Assembly: GCA_016712045.1 (NCBI GenBank)
Contig: JADJRV010000007.1
Location: forward strand, 1 to 64,000
Length of the DNA: 64,000 nucleotides
From: Chloracidobacterium sp.
Lineage (GTDB): Bacteria; Acidobacteriota; Blastocatellia; Pyrinomonadales; Pyrinomonadaceae
Direction: 5' to 3'
The notes below the pieces were generated by a model, which had not been told where the DNA came from, did no database searches, and was given only the letters and a program-made list of their open reading frames with translations. Positions within the stretch are counted from its first letter, which is position 1; each line of letters begins with the position of its first letter. Position numbers and translations under genes: made by a program. Below are positions 1 through 9,153 of this stretch, in pieces.

Positions 1-255
1 ATAACTCTTCTTAATCGGCCTTCGCTCATCGGGGACTCGGCCTCATAAGCCTCATCAAAGTAGGCTGCGGCCGAGATAAGCGGATGCTAAGAACCAAGAA
101 GGTAGCTAAGCGATAAAGTTCAGAATGCGGCCCTAAATTGCTAAGGGAGTGCGGTATAAATGCGGAACTACGCCGGTAATCGCATCCTTAATGGCTAAAC
201 CGACTATTACGCCGAAGAGCCAAAAGGCATTTTTTCGAATGTTGGTGATGAGCAT
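1..255 (-). pseudogene. small membrane protein, frame-broken, runs off window start
   Basis: Read leftwards from an ATG at 255, frame 1 gives a hydrophobic start (MLITNIRKNAFWLFGVIVG) and stops after about 40 codons. A single shift continues into a second hydrophobic stretch (ELYRLATFLVLSIRLI), and another shift gives an acidic tail (AAYFDEAYEAESPMSEG) that remains open to base 1. The three pieces read as one protein with two membrane segments and a charged C-terminus. I do not recognise the family. Both breaks could be sequence errors or true decay. Confidence 0.3.
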
Positions 256-320
256 TCAATTAAACGCGCACCACGCTAGTTTAAGCTTTGTCGGAAAAAA
301 ACGACCGACTTCTAAAGTGA

Positions 321-424
321 TTATTTCTCAGGCTCAACGGCCTCGAGTACTGCAATCGTCGCTTGAACGAGCATGGGAAAGAGCACGATAGATGAAAGAA
401 CTAAAATTACTGAAAAATTTGCAT
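321..424 (-). CDS. possible 34-residue membrane microprotein (one-base break)
   Basis: An ATG at 424 follows a strong ribosome-binding site (GAGGAGG, 430-440, minus strand). The literal frame stops after five codons. Adding one T to the run of five T just after the start gives MQIFSVILVLSSIVLF, then a short acidic tail, ending at 321: one transmembrane helix. It lies just upstream of the broken membrane ORF on the same strand. The support is the ribosome-binding site plus the hydrophobic pattern only. No family is recognised. Confidence 0.25.
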
Positions 425-641
425 TTGAGCCTCCTCTAGATTTATACGCACCTAAATTGTTATGTTCCACTTTGTGGACTCGCTTCGGCTTCTGGCTTCA
501 TGCCATTGATAAGCCGCGATACTAGCGCCTGATACGTAGAGTGTCAAGCGGCTAATTCCATTTAACTTTAACCAACCGGTAACAACAGCCAGCCTACATC
601 GTCTCTCCTTCCCCTATATTACTAACTAAGGAGATTCTTTG

Positions 642-776
642 ATGTCTGAAGTCGGACAGATGATGTCTGTTGTTGCGAATGTTAATGCGAAGAAAATAGG
701 GTCAGGCCTGCGATATTGCGATTTTCAAGGGTGTGAGAGAATCGCAGGGCTGCTCCAATTAACCACAACTAATTAA
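642..776 (+). CDS. possible 44-residue ORF with good ribosome-binding site
   Basis: AAGGAGA at 628-634 sits about 7 bases before an ATG at 642. The frame runs 44 codons (MSEVGQMMSVVANVNAKK at the N-terminus) to a stop at 774-776, overlapping the stop of the convergent minus-strand gene by a few bases. The C-terminal half crosses an inverted repeat. No recognised family; it may be chance or the remnant of a longer gene. Confidence 0.22.
   Translation: MSEVGQMMSVVANVNAKKIGSGLRYCDFQGCERIAGLLQLTTTN
707..748. repeat. inverted repeat, possible mobile-element end remnant
   Basis: CCTGCGAT (707-714) is exactly inverted as ATCGCAGG (741-748), and an overlapping inner pairing (GCGATT with AATCGC) is also possible. 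The preceding bases (GGGTCAGGCCTGCGA) resemble the flanks often seen near IS200/RAYT-type Y1 transposases. No transposase is present, so the link to such elements is a guess from memory. Confidence 0.25.
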
Positions 777-984
777 TAAACTCTTCATTCAAGATCCTGT
801 TGTCATCGGCTACGGCAATGAGTGTTTTATATTCGGTCTCGGTCAATTCGATCCGCCGGCCTAAACAAAAGTGGCAAACGTGTCCTCGAATGACTCCATG
901 ACCGTTACACATTTCACACGGCTTTTCTTTAGCTTCTTCCCGCCGCTCGATCTCAGTTAATATTTCCCGCTCGTCGGTGTCCAT
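769..984 (-). CDS. small zinc-finger-like protein (CxxC pair)
   Basis: A 71-residue protein with a charged helical N-terminus (about residues 1-20, rich in E and R) followed by CEMCNGHG and, 11 residues on, CHFC. This is the arrangement of DnaJ-type zinc ribbons (CxxCxGxG). I chose the ATG at 984 because the longer reading (to 1236) overlaps the upstream gene and has atypical composition. An alternative start lies at 1068. Neither has a convincing ribosome-binding site. The function is unknown; a small zinc-binding adaptor is the most that can be said. Confidence 0.45.
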   Translation of the reverse strand: MDTDEREILTEIERREEAKEKPCEMCNGHGVIRGHVCHFCLGRRIELTETEYKTLIAVADDNRILNEEFIN

Positions 985-1112
985 AAGATAAGAATTTAAG
1001 TCGAGCAGAGGAACGGGGTCAAGAACCGAGCTAAAGCATTTTTCATTCGATCTTTCTCCTGCAAACATCCAGTCGCTATCGATCCCCGTTGTGACCCAGA
1101 CCAAAAACCCCG

Positions 1113-1514
1113 TTATCGCGCTCCGCGGGTGACGATCGTGGTGTTGACGAGATCGAGCCGCATCATTCCGTTGTCGTCGATGGTTATGTCGTGGAAGAGG
1201 AGTGTGCCTTTGTGAAAGATGCCGTGGTGGTGGCAAAAGGCGGCGGCGGATAGGCGATGATAGCCGGTCTTGGTGTGCGGCACGATCTTGAAGGCGTGCG
1301 GAGCCATCGGGGCGACCGGTCTCAGTCCGATCCTGCGGCGCCCGGTGTCAAACAGCATCGCGACCGCCGCCGGGCTGCCAAGCTCGATAAACGCCTGCGA
1401 GTTAAGATATAAGGTGCCGTAACTGCCCAAAGTGACCCGAGCCTCTTTTTTGACCGTCTGGCCAAACTGCTTACCCGTAAAAACATTCCATTCTTCAGTC
1501 TCTTTTAGTCGCAT
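1113..1514 (-). CDS. conserved hypothetical protein, 133 aa
   Basis: A soluble 133-residue protein without membrane segments. It begins with a short variable part, then a basic beta-rich core (VTLGSYGTLYLNSQAF) that predicts an AbrB/SpoVT-like or similar swapped-hairpin fold, and ends with LVNTTIVTRGAR. The pattern 'G.LYLN..A...LG.P..V..LFD...R.IGLRP' resembles a multi-copy family of unknown function that I associate with Acidobacteriota genomes. DNA binding is possible but unproven. It precedes the zinc-finger gene on the same strand, so the two may be co-transcribed. Confidence 0.55.
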   Translation of the reverse strand: MRLKETEEWNVFTGKQFGQTVKKEARVTLGSYGTLYLNSQAFIELGSPAAVAMLFDTGRRRIGLRPVAPMAPHAFKIVPHTKTGYHRLSAAAFCHHHGIFHKGTLLFHDITIDDNGMMRLDLVNTTIVTRGAR

Positions 1515-1941
1515 AGATAGGACAAGATATTATCAATGCGTCAAAATGTAAACCCTATTCTGCGGGTTTTGCGGATTATGCGGATTTTGCTGATTTTGCT
1601 GATTTTGCTGATCGGGGCGCCCTCCGGGGCTTCGCCATGTCCTTTCGTTCTTCACAGTGACCAATGACAGATCATAGAAACGCCAAAGACCTCCATGAAC
1701 ACCCGTAAAGAAAAGAAAAAGGCGAACCCTTAAAAGAGTCCGCCGATTCGTTTCAATTAAGAAACTAGGTTTGGCACCTAGTAACTAGTATACATCAACC
1801 GCTCACGAGGCCGGCGGCGGCCCGGCCACGGGGGGGGGGGAGGGGGAGGGGGGGGTGATGTGTCGGTATCATTGGCGTGAGAGCGGCTAATGCTGTATCT
1901 TTTGTGTTTATTGTCCTGATGGGCGGTAACCGAAAAGCACT
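1515..1941. other. gene-poor, repeat-rich spacer
   Basis: No supported gene. It holds a 9-nt tandem repeat (TGATTTTGC units, about 1580-1612), a two-unit heptamer (CAGTGAC CAATGAC, 1655-1668), a 7-bp hairpin ACTAGGT/ACCTAGT (1764-1782) overlapping another heptamer pair (CTAGTAA CTAGTAT, 1778-1791), and an extreme G tract (1830-1855). Confidence 0.6.
1830..1855 (+). repeat. G-tract (G11-A-G5-A-G8), possible G-quadruplex
   Basis: Twenty-four G in 26 bases, about 90 bases upstream of the flippase-like gene. It could fold as a G-quadruplex. It could equally be inflated or mis-assembled, since homopolymers are the least reliable part of this sequence. Confidence 0.5.
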
Positions 1942-2997
1942 TTGCGTAAATACATCAAATTTTTGATCCTGCTGGCTGTCGCGATCCTCATATTGTGGTT
2001 CTTTGGCAGGAATCTCAACTGGCAAGAGGTCAGCGCCAGTCTGCGTGCTGCCGATCCGTTTTGGTTGACATTGGCTTTTGCGGTTATCTCGTTGGGTTAT
2101 TTTATCAGGGCCATACGCTGGCAGGTGCTGCTCAAACCGATCACTCCGGCCAGTCTGCGTGACCTGTTTGCGACGACGACGGTCGGTTATGCGGCGGTGC
2201 TGATCGTCGGGCGTGCGGGCGAGATCGTCCGGCCGATGTGGCTGCCGATGCGTGACAAACGCGTGCGTCCGAGCGCCGCCCTGGTGACGATATTTGTCGA
2301 ACGAGTATTTGATCTGGCTTCGCTGATCATTTTTTTCTCCGTCAGCCTGATCTGGTTCAAACCGCCGCCGGGGATGGAATCAGAGTTTAATTCGGTCAAG
2401 CTTGCGGGCAATATTTTGCTGGCCGTGACGCTCACCGGCGTGGTGTCGCTGGTGGTTTATCATTTTAAGTCGGCGGCGATCATTGGTTTTTTTGAACGCC
2501 TGACGGACCGCAAATTTGTGCCGGTCAGGCTGCGGGCAATATTCATGAGCCTGCTGCGTCAGCTTGAGGCGTCGCTCGCGATCCTGAAAAGCCCAAGCGG
2601 TATATTCTGGTCGATGTTTTGGACGCTCGCCCTGTGGCTGGCGATCGCTGTGCCGACGTGGTTCGTGCTCAAGGCTTTTGGGCTGCAGATGAGCTTTTTC
2701 GACTCGACGTTTGTGATGGGCGTCGCGAGCCTTGGGTCGCTGATACCGACTCCGGGCGGCGCGGCAGGTGCTTTTCATGCAGCAACGGCGGGGAGTTTGA
2801 TACTGTTGAGCGTCGACCGCGACCAGGCCGCCGCCGTTTCGATCGTCATGCACCTAGTTTATTTCGCCCCGGCTGTGGTTTTTGGTTTATACTATCTTCT
2901 CCACGGAGATATCAGCATCGAACGTTTTCGCAGCCTATTGTCCGGCGAAAACGCCGAGCGCGAGATCGAGTCGGATTCGCCGGATTTTGAACGATAA
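1942..2997 (+). CDS. lysylphosphatidylglycerol synthase TM region / flippase-like protein
   Basis: A 351-residue polytopic inner-membrane protein with a TTG start. It matches the LPG-synthase transmembrane (UPF0104/AglD2) family, with an N-terminal helix, a conserved region around YFIRAIRWQVLL, the segment 'GYAAVLIVGRAGEIVRP' and the 'SLIPTPGGAAGAFHAA' loop near the C-terminus typical of the family. Members flip or carry lipid-linked substrates, or form the membrane half of lysyl-PG synthases. Here no catalytic transferase domain is attached. The substrate cannot be told. The C-terminus is hydrophilic and acidic. The reading frame is intact, with about eight predicted membrane segments. Confidence 0.75.
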   Translation: MRKYIKFLILLAVAILILWFFGRNLNWQEVSASLRAADPFWLTLAFAVISLGYFIRAIRWQVLLKPITPASLRDLFATTTVGYAAVLIVGRAGEIVRPMWLPMRDKRVRPSAALVTIFVERVFDLASLIIFFSVSLIWFKPPPGMESEFNSVKLAGNILLAVTLTGVVSLVVYHFKSAAIIGFFERLTDRKFVPVRLRAIFMSLLRQLEASLAILKSPSGIFWSMFWTLALWLAIAVPTWFVLKAFGLQMSFFDSTFVMGVASLGSLIPTPGGAAGAFHAATAGSLILLSVDRDQAAAVSIVMHLVYFAPAVVFGLYYLLHGDISIERFRSLLSGENAEREIESDSPDFER

Positions 2998-3000
2998 GAC

Positions 3001-3066
3001 TAGGGTCCTAGGTCTTAGGTTTTTGGCTTTTGCTGGCAACTGACCACTGACAACAGACTACTGCTT
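3001..3066. repeat. heptanucleotide repeats directly before nrdR
   Basis: Two degenerate 7-nt arrays: TAGGGTC CTAGGTC TTAGGTT (3001-3021) and ACTGACC ACTGACA ACAGACT ACTGCTT (3039-3066). The second runs right up to the nrdR ATG and leaves no room for an ordinary ribosome-binding site. The same 7-nt period with other sequences recurs elsewhere in the window. Confidence 0.55.
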
Positions 3067-3561
3067 ATGCGTTGCCCATTTTGCTCACATATCGAGGATA
3101 AGGTCGTTGACTCGAGAGAGGCCAAGGATGGCGATTCGATCCGCCGCCGGCGCGAGTGTCTCGAGTGTGGACGGCGTTTTACTTCGTACGAACGCATCGA
3201 TCAGATCCCATACATGGTCGTTAAAAAAGACGGCAAGCGCGAGCATTTTTACCGCGACAAGGTGCTATCGGGCCTGCTCCGAGCCGCCGAGAAACGCCCC
3301 GTTTCGACCAGCCAACTCGAAACGATCGTCGATGAGGTCGAGAAAAACGTCCAGGATTCGCTCGACCGCGAACTCGCCACCACCGAGATCGGCAAGATCA
3401 TCATGCGTCGGCTAAAGGCTTTGGACAAGGTCGCTTACGTGCGTTTTGCATCTGTTTATCTAGAATTCGAAGACGTGGGAGCTTTCATGTCCGAGCTAAA
3501 ATCGTTAGTCACATCCCGTACGGCCGCAACCCCTGCCGAGAAAAAGAAAAAGAAGAAATAA
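3067..3561 (+). CDS. nrdR: transcriptional repressor NrdR
   Basis: 164 residues. The N-terminal zinc ribbon has Cys3, Cys6, Cys31 and Cys34 with the RRRRECLECGRRF signature, followed by an ATP-cone domain (about residues 49-139) that senses ATP/dATP. NrdR represses ribonucleotide reductase genes by binding paired NrdR boxes; no such boxes or nrd genes are visible here. The C-terminus is a lysine-rich tail (KKKKKK), somewhat longer than usual. The start is the ATG at 3067 because it opens directly with MRCPFC. It lies 74 bp upstream of lon, same strand. Confidence 0.93.
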   Translation: MRCPFCSHIEDKVVDSREAKDGDSIRRRRECLECGRRFTSYERIDQIPYMVVKKDGKREHFYRDKVLSGLLRAAEKRPVSTSQLETIVDEVEKNVQDSLDRELATTEIGKIIMRRLKALDKVAYVRFASVYLEFEDVGAFMSELKSLVTSRTAATPAEKKKKKK

Positions 3562-3635
3562 ACCGCTGCTACCGAGCGTCTCTGCGGTGAAATCCCCTCT
3601 TTGCCCTTTCATTTTAATTTCCCTAACATAGAACT

Positions 3636-6068
3636 ATGGTTGATATCGACGAATTTCCAGTCGCTCTAGCCGAAGCCGAGGCGATCGAACCTATGGTTCA
3701 GATTCCTGACGTGCTGCCGGTGCTGCCACTTCGCGACATTGTGATCTATCCCTTTATGATCGTGCCGCTCTTTGTGTCGCGTGACCGCTCGATCCGCGCA
3801 GTCGAAGAGGCGCTCAATAATGACCGCATGATCCTGCTCGTCTCGCAGAAAGACGTGAACAAGGAAGAGCCTGAGCAGGACGATCTATATACCGTCGGTA
3901 CGGTCGCTATCATCATGCGAATGCTCAAGCTGCCCGACGGGCGTATCCGGATCCTGATCCAAGGCCTATCGCGTTGCCGTGTCAATAAGATCGACGGCGG
4001 CGGAAAATACGTGACATCGAGCGTGACGCCGATCATCGAGCCGCTTGGGGCAGAAAATAACTCGCTGGAGATCGAGGCTCTGATACGCAATGTTCGCGGG
4101 TCGATGGATCGTGCCGCAGGACTCGGCAAGAACATCTCGCCGGAAGTCTTGGCAATAATCGCAAATCTTGACGATGCAGGACGCCTTGCCGATCTTGCCG
4201 CATCGAACCTAGAACTTAAGGTCGAGGACGCTCAAAGTGTGCTTGATATCGAAGACCCAATCCCACGTCTGCGGCGTGTCAATGAGCTTTTGAGTAAGGA
4301 AATTGACGTGTTGACGGTGCAGGCCGAGATTAATTCGCAAGCTCGTGCCGATATTGATCGATCTCAGCGAGAGTACTTTTTGCGCCAGCAGTTAAAGGCG
4401 ATCCAAGGTGAGCTTGGAGAGGGAAATGAGCTGTTCGAAGAGATCGAGCAGTATCGCGACAAGATCCTCAAGGTCAAAATGCCTGAGGCTGCCGAGGAAG
4501 AATCGCTTCGTCAGCTAAAGAAACTCGAACGGATGCATCCCGACACCGCCGAGACCGCCACGCTGCGAAATTGGCTCGACATCATGACCGATCTGCCGTG
4601 GGCAAATGCGTCGAAAGACAATCTTGATCTGAAGAAAGCTGAGCGAATACTCGATCAGGATCATTTTGGATTGGATCGCGTAAAAGAGCGGATCATCGAA
4701 TCGCTAGCCGTCCGCAAGCTCCGTGAAAAGCCAAAAGGCTCGATCCTCTGTCTCGTCGGACCTCCGGGCGTGGGTAAGACATCGCTTGGGCGTTCGGTTG
4801 CTCGGGCTTTGAACCGAAAATTTGTTCGTCTCAGTCTCGGCGGCCTCCACGACGAAGCCGAGATCCGCGGACATCGCCGCACCTACGTGGGAGCGATGCC
4901 GGGCCGCATTATTCAAGCGATCCAACAGGCGGAGACCAACAACCCGCTTATCATGCTCGATGAGATCGACAAGGTCGGAGCTGATTTTCGCGGCGATCCA
5001 TCGAGCGCGTTGCTTGAGGTGCTTGATCCGGAACAGAATTCGACATTTCGCGACAATTATCTTGGCGTTACGTTCGATCTTTCGAACGTGATGTTTATGA
5101 CGACGGCGAACATTCTCGACACGGTGCAGCCCGCGCTTCGCGATCGCATGGAGACAATTTCGCTGTCCGGTTATACCGAGGAAGAAAAGGTCGAGATCGC
5201 GAAACGGCACCTTATTCCTAAACAGATCGAGGAAAATGGACTCGAAAAAGACGACGTCAAATTTGACCGTAAGGCCATCGCAAAGACCATCAGCGAATAC
5301 ACGCAAGAGGCCGGTCTGAGGCAACTGGAACGCGAGATCGGCAAGGTCTGCCGCAAGGTCGCCCGAGCAAAGCGGAGGACAGAACATGGCTTCAAACCGG
5401 TTCGTATTACGGCAGATAATCTGAAAGATTACTTGCGGGTTTCGCGGATCTTTAACGAAGGGGCACTTAAGAAAGATCAGATCGGAACCGTTACTGGGCT
5501 GGCTTGGACGGCTGTTGGGGGCGATATCCTCTTTATCGAGGCTCTAAAGACTCGCGGTAAGGGCAAGCTGCAGCTTACCGGCCAACTCGGCGACGTGATG
5601 CAAGAGTCTGCTCAGGCGGCATTTTCGTATGCAAAGGCGCGTGCGACCGAGCTTGGTATCGACGAAAAGATATTTGACGAATACGACATCCACATCCATC
5701 TGCCTGAGGGAGCGATACCAAAGGATGGTCCAAGTGCGGGCATCACAATGGCGACGGCGATGGTTTCGGTGCTGTCGCAGCGTCCGGTGAGGAAAGACGT
5801 GGCGATGACGGGCGAGATCACTTTGCGCGGCAACGTACTGCCGATCGGCGGCGTCAAAGAAAAGCTACTCGCGGCGCGGCGTGCAAAGATCAAAACGGTC
5901 ATTTTGCCTGCGCCAAATGAGCGTGATCTTGAGGATCTTCCACAGGAAGTTCGTGACGATTTGACGTTTATATTTGTTGAGAACGTGCTCGAGGTTTTTG
6001 AGGCGGCACTTCGCGAAAGTAAATTGCCCAGTGAAAAGGCCAAGGCAAAGACGCAAAAAGCGTCGTAG
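3636..6068 (+). CDS. lon: Lon protease (endopeptidase La)
   Basis: 810 residues, full length. The N-terminal substrate-binding domain (about 25-225, beginning LPVLPLRDIVIYPFM) is followed by a coiled helical region, an AAA+ module with Walker A GPPGVGKTS (375-383) and Walker B IMLDEID, and a C-terminal serine protease domain with the Ser-Lys dyad Ser700 (DGPSAG) and Lys743 (GGVKEK). Lon degrades misfolded and regulatory proteins in the cytoplasm using ATP. The frame is intact and there is a short basic C-terminal extension. It is probably co-transcribed with nrdR, though the 74-bp gap could hold its own promoter. Confidence 0.96.
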   Translation: MVDIDEFPVALAEAEAIEPMVQIPDVLPVLPLRDIVIYPFMIVPLFVSRDRSIRAVEEALNNDRMILLVSQKDVNKEEPEQDDLYTVGTVAIIMRMLKLPDGRIRILIQGLSRCRVNKIDGGGKYVTSSVTPIIEPLGAENNSLEIEALIRNVRGSMDRAAGLGKNISPEVLAIIANLDDAGRLADLAASNLELKVEDAQSVLDIEDPIPRLRRVNELLSKEIDVLTVQAEINSQARADIDRSQREYFLRQQLKAIQGELGEGNELFEEIEQYRDKILKVKMPEAAEEESLRQLKKLERMHPDTAETATLRNWLDIMTDLPWANASKDNLDLKKAERILDQDHFGLDRVKERIIESLAVRKLREKPKGSILCLVGPPGVGKTSLGRSVARALNRKFVRLSLGGLHDEAEIRGHRRTYVGAMPGRIIQAIQQAETNNPLIMLDEIDKVGADFRGDPSSALLEVLDPEQNSTFRDNYLGVTFDLSNVMFMTTANILDTVQPALRDRMETISLSGYTEEEKVEIAKRHLIPKQIEENGLEKDDVKFDRKAIAKTISEYTQEAGLRQLEREIGKVCRKVARAKRRTEHGFKPVRITADNLKDYLRVSRIFNEGALKKDQIGTVTGLAWTAVGGDILFIEALKTRGKGKLQLTGQLGDVMQESAQAAFSYAKARATELGIDEKIFDEYDIHIHLPEGAIPKDGPSAGITMATAMVSVLSQRPVRKDVAMTGEITLRGNVLPIGGVKEKLLAARRAKIKTVILPAPNERDLEDLPQEVRDDLTFIFVENVLEVFEAALRESKLPSEKAKAKTQKAS

Positions 6069-6106
6069 AATGGGCGGATGTCCTTATTTTACAAAGGGTT
6101 TGGGCG

Positions 6107-6175
6107 TTGACATAGGTTCTCGGCGGATGGTATTCTTAATAAGTTAAGATGCCGTTTTCTCTGTCAGCCAGAGAA
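6107..6175 (+). promoter_or_regulatory. sigma-70-like promoter and 5' UTR hairpin of mltD-like gene
   Basis: TTGACA (6107-6112), an 18-bp spacer and TATTCT (6131-6136). The predicted leader carries a perfect 7-bp hairpin, TTCTCTG/CAGAGAA (6157-6163 with 6169-6175), about 40 bases before the ATG. It could be a weak attenuator or an mRNA stabiliser. Confidence 0.5.
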
Positions 6176-6214
6176 GCCGGAACTTTTGGTTTTTAGCAGC
6201 GTTAAAATTAACTG

Positions 6215-8011
6215 ATGAGATTTATTAAAGTTTTTAGTTTTACAGCATTTATATTTTTAGCATTTGGCTCATTTGCGAATGGCCAGATCACGAGTTCGCG
6301 TTCGAATAACGATACATCCACCTCGCAGATCGACGCGGCTCAGGTTGCGGCAAATAAGGTTCTCTTTGATGCGGGCGTTTCCTTTAAAGAAGGCTTGATG
6401 GCATACACCGATGGCAATCGTCCGGTTGCGGGTGAGAAGTTTAATAAGGCCGTCGAGGTGTTTTTATATTCGGCTCTGAATATCCAAAAAGACCCTAAAC
6501 TGCAAGGTTGTTATAACCAGTTGATCGAGACGGTCTATCGCATTGAGTTTCCATTCGAGTCGCAGTTGCCACAAGTGAATAACCTGGCTTTGACTTGCGG
6601 TTGGAATATAGACGCGACGCTAGTCGATACGGTCGCTAAGGTTGCCAAGAGTGCGGCAGCAAAGCCTGGTACAGGGGCAACGGTCGCAATGACCGCGGTC
6701 AATGGTGTAGGGTCGACCGGCGGGCCGAAAACAGGGTTCAATTCACAAGAATTTGAACCCTCACCGCTTGATGAGCTTTCAAAGGTAGAACTTACCTCGG
6801 ATGAACTTCAGATCGAAAATAACCCGGTCGCCCAACAGCAGTATCAATATATTCAGACGGCGGTCGCAAATAGATCGCTCGGGTTTGCCTTTCAGGTTCA
6901 TCCGCTGATCCAGCAATACATCAATTACTTTCGCGGCCGCGGACGCACAACAATGGAGGTTGGCCTCTACCGCTCCGGAATGTTTATGCGTATGGCTCGC
7001 CGCATCTTTAAGGAAGAAGGTGTGCCGGAAAATGTAGCTTGGCTCGGCCAGGTCGAGAGTGCCTGGAAACCAAGCGCTTATTCGTCGGCTGCGGCTTCTG
7101 GACTGTGGCAGTTCATACCGGGAACCGGGGCTCGTTACGGGTTGCAGCGTAATGCGTACGTAGATGAGCGAAATAGTTTTGAGGAAGCTACGCGTGCGTC
7201 AGCAAGATATTTGAAATTTCTTCATGACCGCTACAACAATTGGGAGCTCGGCATTGCCGCTTATAACTGCGGTGAGGGCAATGTAGATAGAGCGATCAGG
7301 CGTGCGGGAGTCACGAATTTTTGGGCTGCTTATGTCTACCTTCCATCAGAAACTCGAGTTTATGTGCCTATGATCCTTGCGACGATACTTGTCGCTAATA
7401 ATCCTAACGAATATGGTTTTGGGCATATCAGACCAGCGGCTCCGCTTATTTACGACCGGGTCCGCATACCCGCATCGACAAATCTTGGTCTGATCGCACA
7501 GTCGTCGGACACCACTGTTCAGTATCTTCGTTACCTTAATCCGCATCTCCGGGGCAATACGACTCCGCCAGTGCCGTACATCATTAATGTCCCGGCCGGA
7601 AAGGCTAATGAGGTCGTTGCTGTGTTTCGCCGTATTCCGGCGTCTAAGGTTAACAATACCAACCTTGCTAATACTTCGTCCGGCGAGACTTGGCAGACGA
7701 TCTCAAATCGCACCGGCGTCAGCGTTGCTGATCTGATGGCGGCAAATCAAGGAATGGCCACGCCGAAAGGTAAGGTCTTTGTTCCGGTTGCCGGCAACGG
7801 TGTAAATAACATCGTCTATCAGCGTCCGACAACCTCAGGTGCGGCCGCATCGCAGAGCGCGGTTCGGATCGTTAAGGCAAAAGCCGGTGATACCGTCCAG
7901 AAAGTTGCGGAGCGTGCCGGAGCGGACGCGACCGTGGTAGCTAAGTACAATGGTTTGCTGCCAAACTCTGTTTTGACTGCTGGCCGCGAGATCAAAATAC
8001 CGGCCAAATAA
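6215..8011 (+). CDS. membrane-associated lytic transglycosylase, MltD-like, with LysM
   Basis: 598 residues. Signal peptide 1-23 (ending FANGQ), a linker with a low-complexity stretch, an SLT/goose-lysozyme-like catalytic domain at about 230-400 containing the catalytic Glu in QVESAWKPSA, the SGLWQFIP motif and the 'WELGIAAYNCGEGN' block, then an MltD-type middle region and two LysM repeats at the C-terminus (about 485-530 and 555-597). It cleaves peptidoglycan glycan strands to 1,6-anhydro products in the periplasm, and the LysM modules bind glycan. No lipobox is seen, so it is probably soluble periplasmic. The frame is intact; it has its own promoter and a strong terminator downstream. Confidence 0.88.
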   Translation: MRFIKVFSFTAFIFLAFGSFANGQITSSRSNNDTSTSQIDAAQVAANKVLFDAGVSFKEGLMAYTDGNRPVAGEKFNKAVEVFLYSALNIQKDPKLQGCYNQLIETVYRIEFPFESQLPQVNNLALTCGWNIDATLVDTVAKVAKSAAAKPGTGATVAMTAVNGVGSTGGPKTGFNSQEFEPSPLDELSKVELTSDELQIENNPVAQQQYQYIQTAVANRSLGFAFQVHPLIQQYINYFRGRGRTTMEVGLYRSGMFMRMARRIFKEEGVPENVAWLGQVESAWKPSAYSSAAASGLWQFIPGTGARYGLQRNAYVDERNSFEEATRASARYLKFLHDRYNNWELGIAAYNCGEGNVDRAIRRAGVTNFWAAYVYLPSETRVYVPMILATILVANNPNEYGFGHIRPAAPLIYDRVRIPASTNLGLIAQSSDTTVQYLRYLNPHLRGNTTPPVPYIINVPAGKANEVVAVFRRIPASKVNNTNLANTSSGETWQTISNRTGVSVADLMAANQGMATPKGKVFVPVAGNGVNNIVYQRPTTSGAAASQSAVRIVKAKAGDTVQKVAERAGADATVVAKYNGLLPNSVLTAGREIKIPAK

Positions 8012-8040
8012 TATAAATATTTGGTGACATTTATCGGATC

Positions 8041-8073
8041 AAGCCGGGCATTTTCTATTGCCCGGCTTTTTTG
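8041..8073 (+). terminator. intrinsic terminator
   Basis: A perfect 10-bp stem, AAGCCGGGCA/TGCCCGGCTT, followed by a T run, just after the lytic transglycosylase gene. Confidence 0.85.
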
Positions 8074-8221
8074 TTGACATAATCACAAATAATTGTAAAC
8101 TTGCCGCAGGCCGTTGATTTTCTTATCACGAACAGGCCTGCTTAGAGCAAGATTTGCGTTATTGAAACCCGATCTAAATTTTATAAAGCAGATATAAATT
8201 TTTCGTATTTTACTGCGAATT

Positions 8222-9008
8222 ATGTCAATGAGTATGTCCATCACTAATCTAAAAGTCGCTACAATAGTGTGTATTGTCGCCTGTTTGGCCGGTATTACAG
8301 CGTGTGGGTCCAAACCATCCGAAAATGGAGCGGCTAACAAGACTGCGGAAAATTCTAATACCGAACTGACTGCCAATGCTCAAAAGCTCACCCAGCCGCT
8401 CAAGTTTTTGCTTATCGGGGATTCGCTGATGCGCGAGGGATTTGGCCCAGGTCTCGAAACGGCTCTGACAGGTTTTAAGGATGTCAGTGTGGTAAGAGAG
8501 GGTCTTTATTCAACATTTTTTTGATTGGACGGCGAGAGCAGATGAAATGATAGGGCAAAATAAACCAGACGTTTTGATCGTAACCTTTGGGGCAAATGAC
8601 GGTCAGGGAATACTCGACGATCAGGGTAAAGCACACGAACTGGGAACCGATAGCTGGAAAGAAGTTTATGCTCAGCGCGTCAACCGTTTTTTGACAAGGA
8701 TCGCTCCCAAGGTTAAAAAAATATTTTGGGTCGGACACCCGATTCCCGGCAATGACAAATTTGTTAAAAAGTTTTCGGCGATGAATCCGGTATATGAAGC
8801 CGAAGCCGCCAAGTTTCCAAACGTAGTATATGTCGACACTTGGGATTCGCTGGCGCTGAAAGGCGTTTATAGCAGATCTCTTCCTGACGAAAAGGGAAAG
8901 ATGCAGGTCGCCCGCCAAGGCGACGGCGTGCATGTGACTAATTTTGGCGGAAAGATCGAGGCCGCCGCCGTGATGAAGGTGGTTGTTCAGAATATTGATC
9001 TGAAATAG
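8222..9008 (+). CDS. SGNH/GDSL-hydrolase lipoprotein, DUF459-like (frameshift)
   Basis: Two overlapping-phase ORFs (8222-8524 and 8547-9008) join if one T is removed from the seven-T run at about 8516, giving STFFDWTARADEMI across the break, as in DUF459 proteins. The N-terminus has a lipoprotein signal (Cys in GITACGS), followed by a polar linker and the SGNH block I nucleophile motif IGDSLM; block III is GANDGQ, and the C-terminal DGVHVT carries the Asp and His. It is expected to be a periplasmic or outer-surface lipid-anchored esterase, possibly acting on O-acyl groups of cell-wall or surface polysaccharide. It precedes a membrane O-acyltransferase gene. Confidence 0.72.
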
Positions 9009-9153
9009 CGGGATTTCTACAATTCTCACTCGGATCCGCCAAAAAAATACAACTTACAGCTTAGAAATTCTGCCTATCATTTAGGACAATGCTAATTACG
9101 ATGTCGCGTGTGTCCGGGACTAGTTTCGTAACAATACAAATGGAGATCTAATC

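Noticed and set aside
149..391. 80-codon plus-strand ORF
   Set aside because: Composition is poor and the opposite strand reads as hydrophobic membrane-protein pieces with a good ribosome-binding site.
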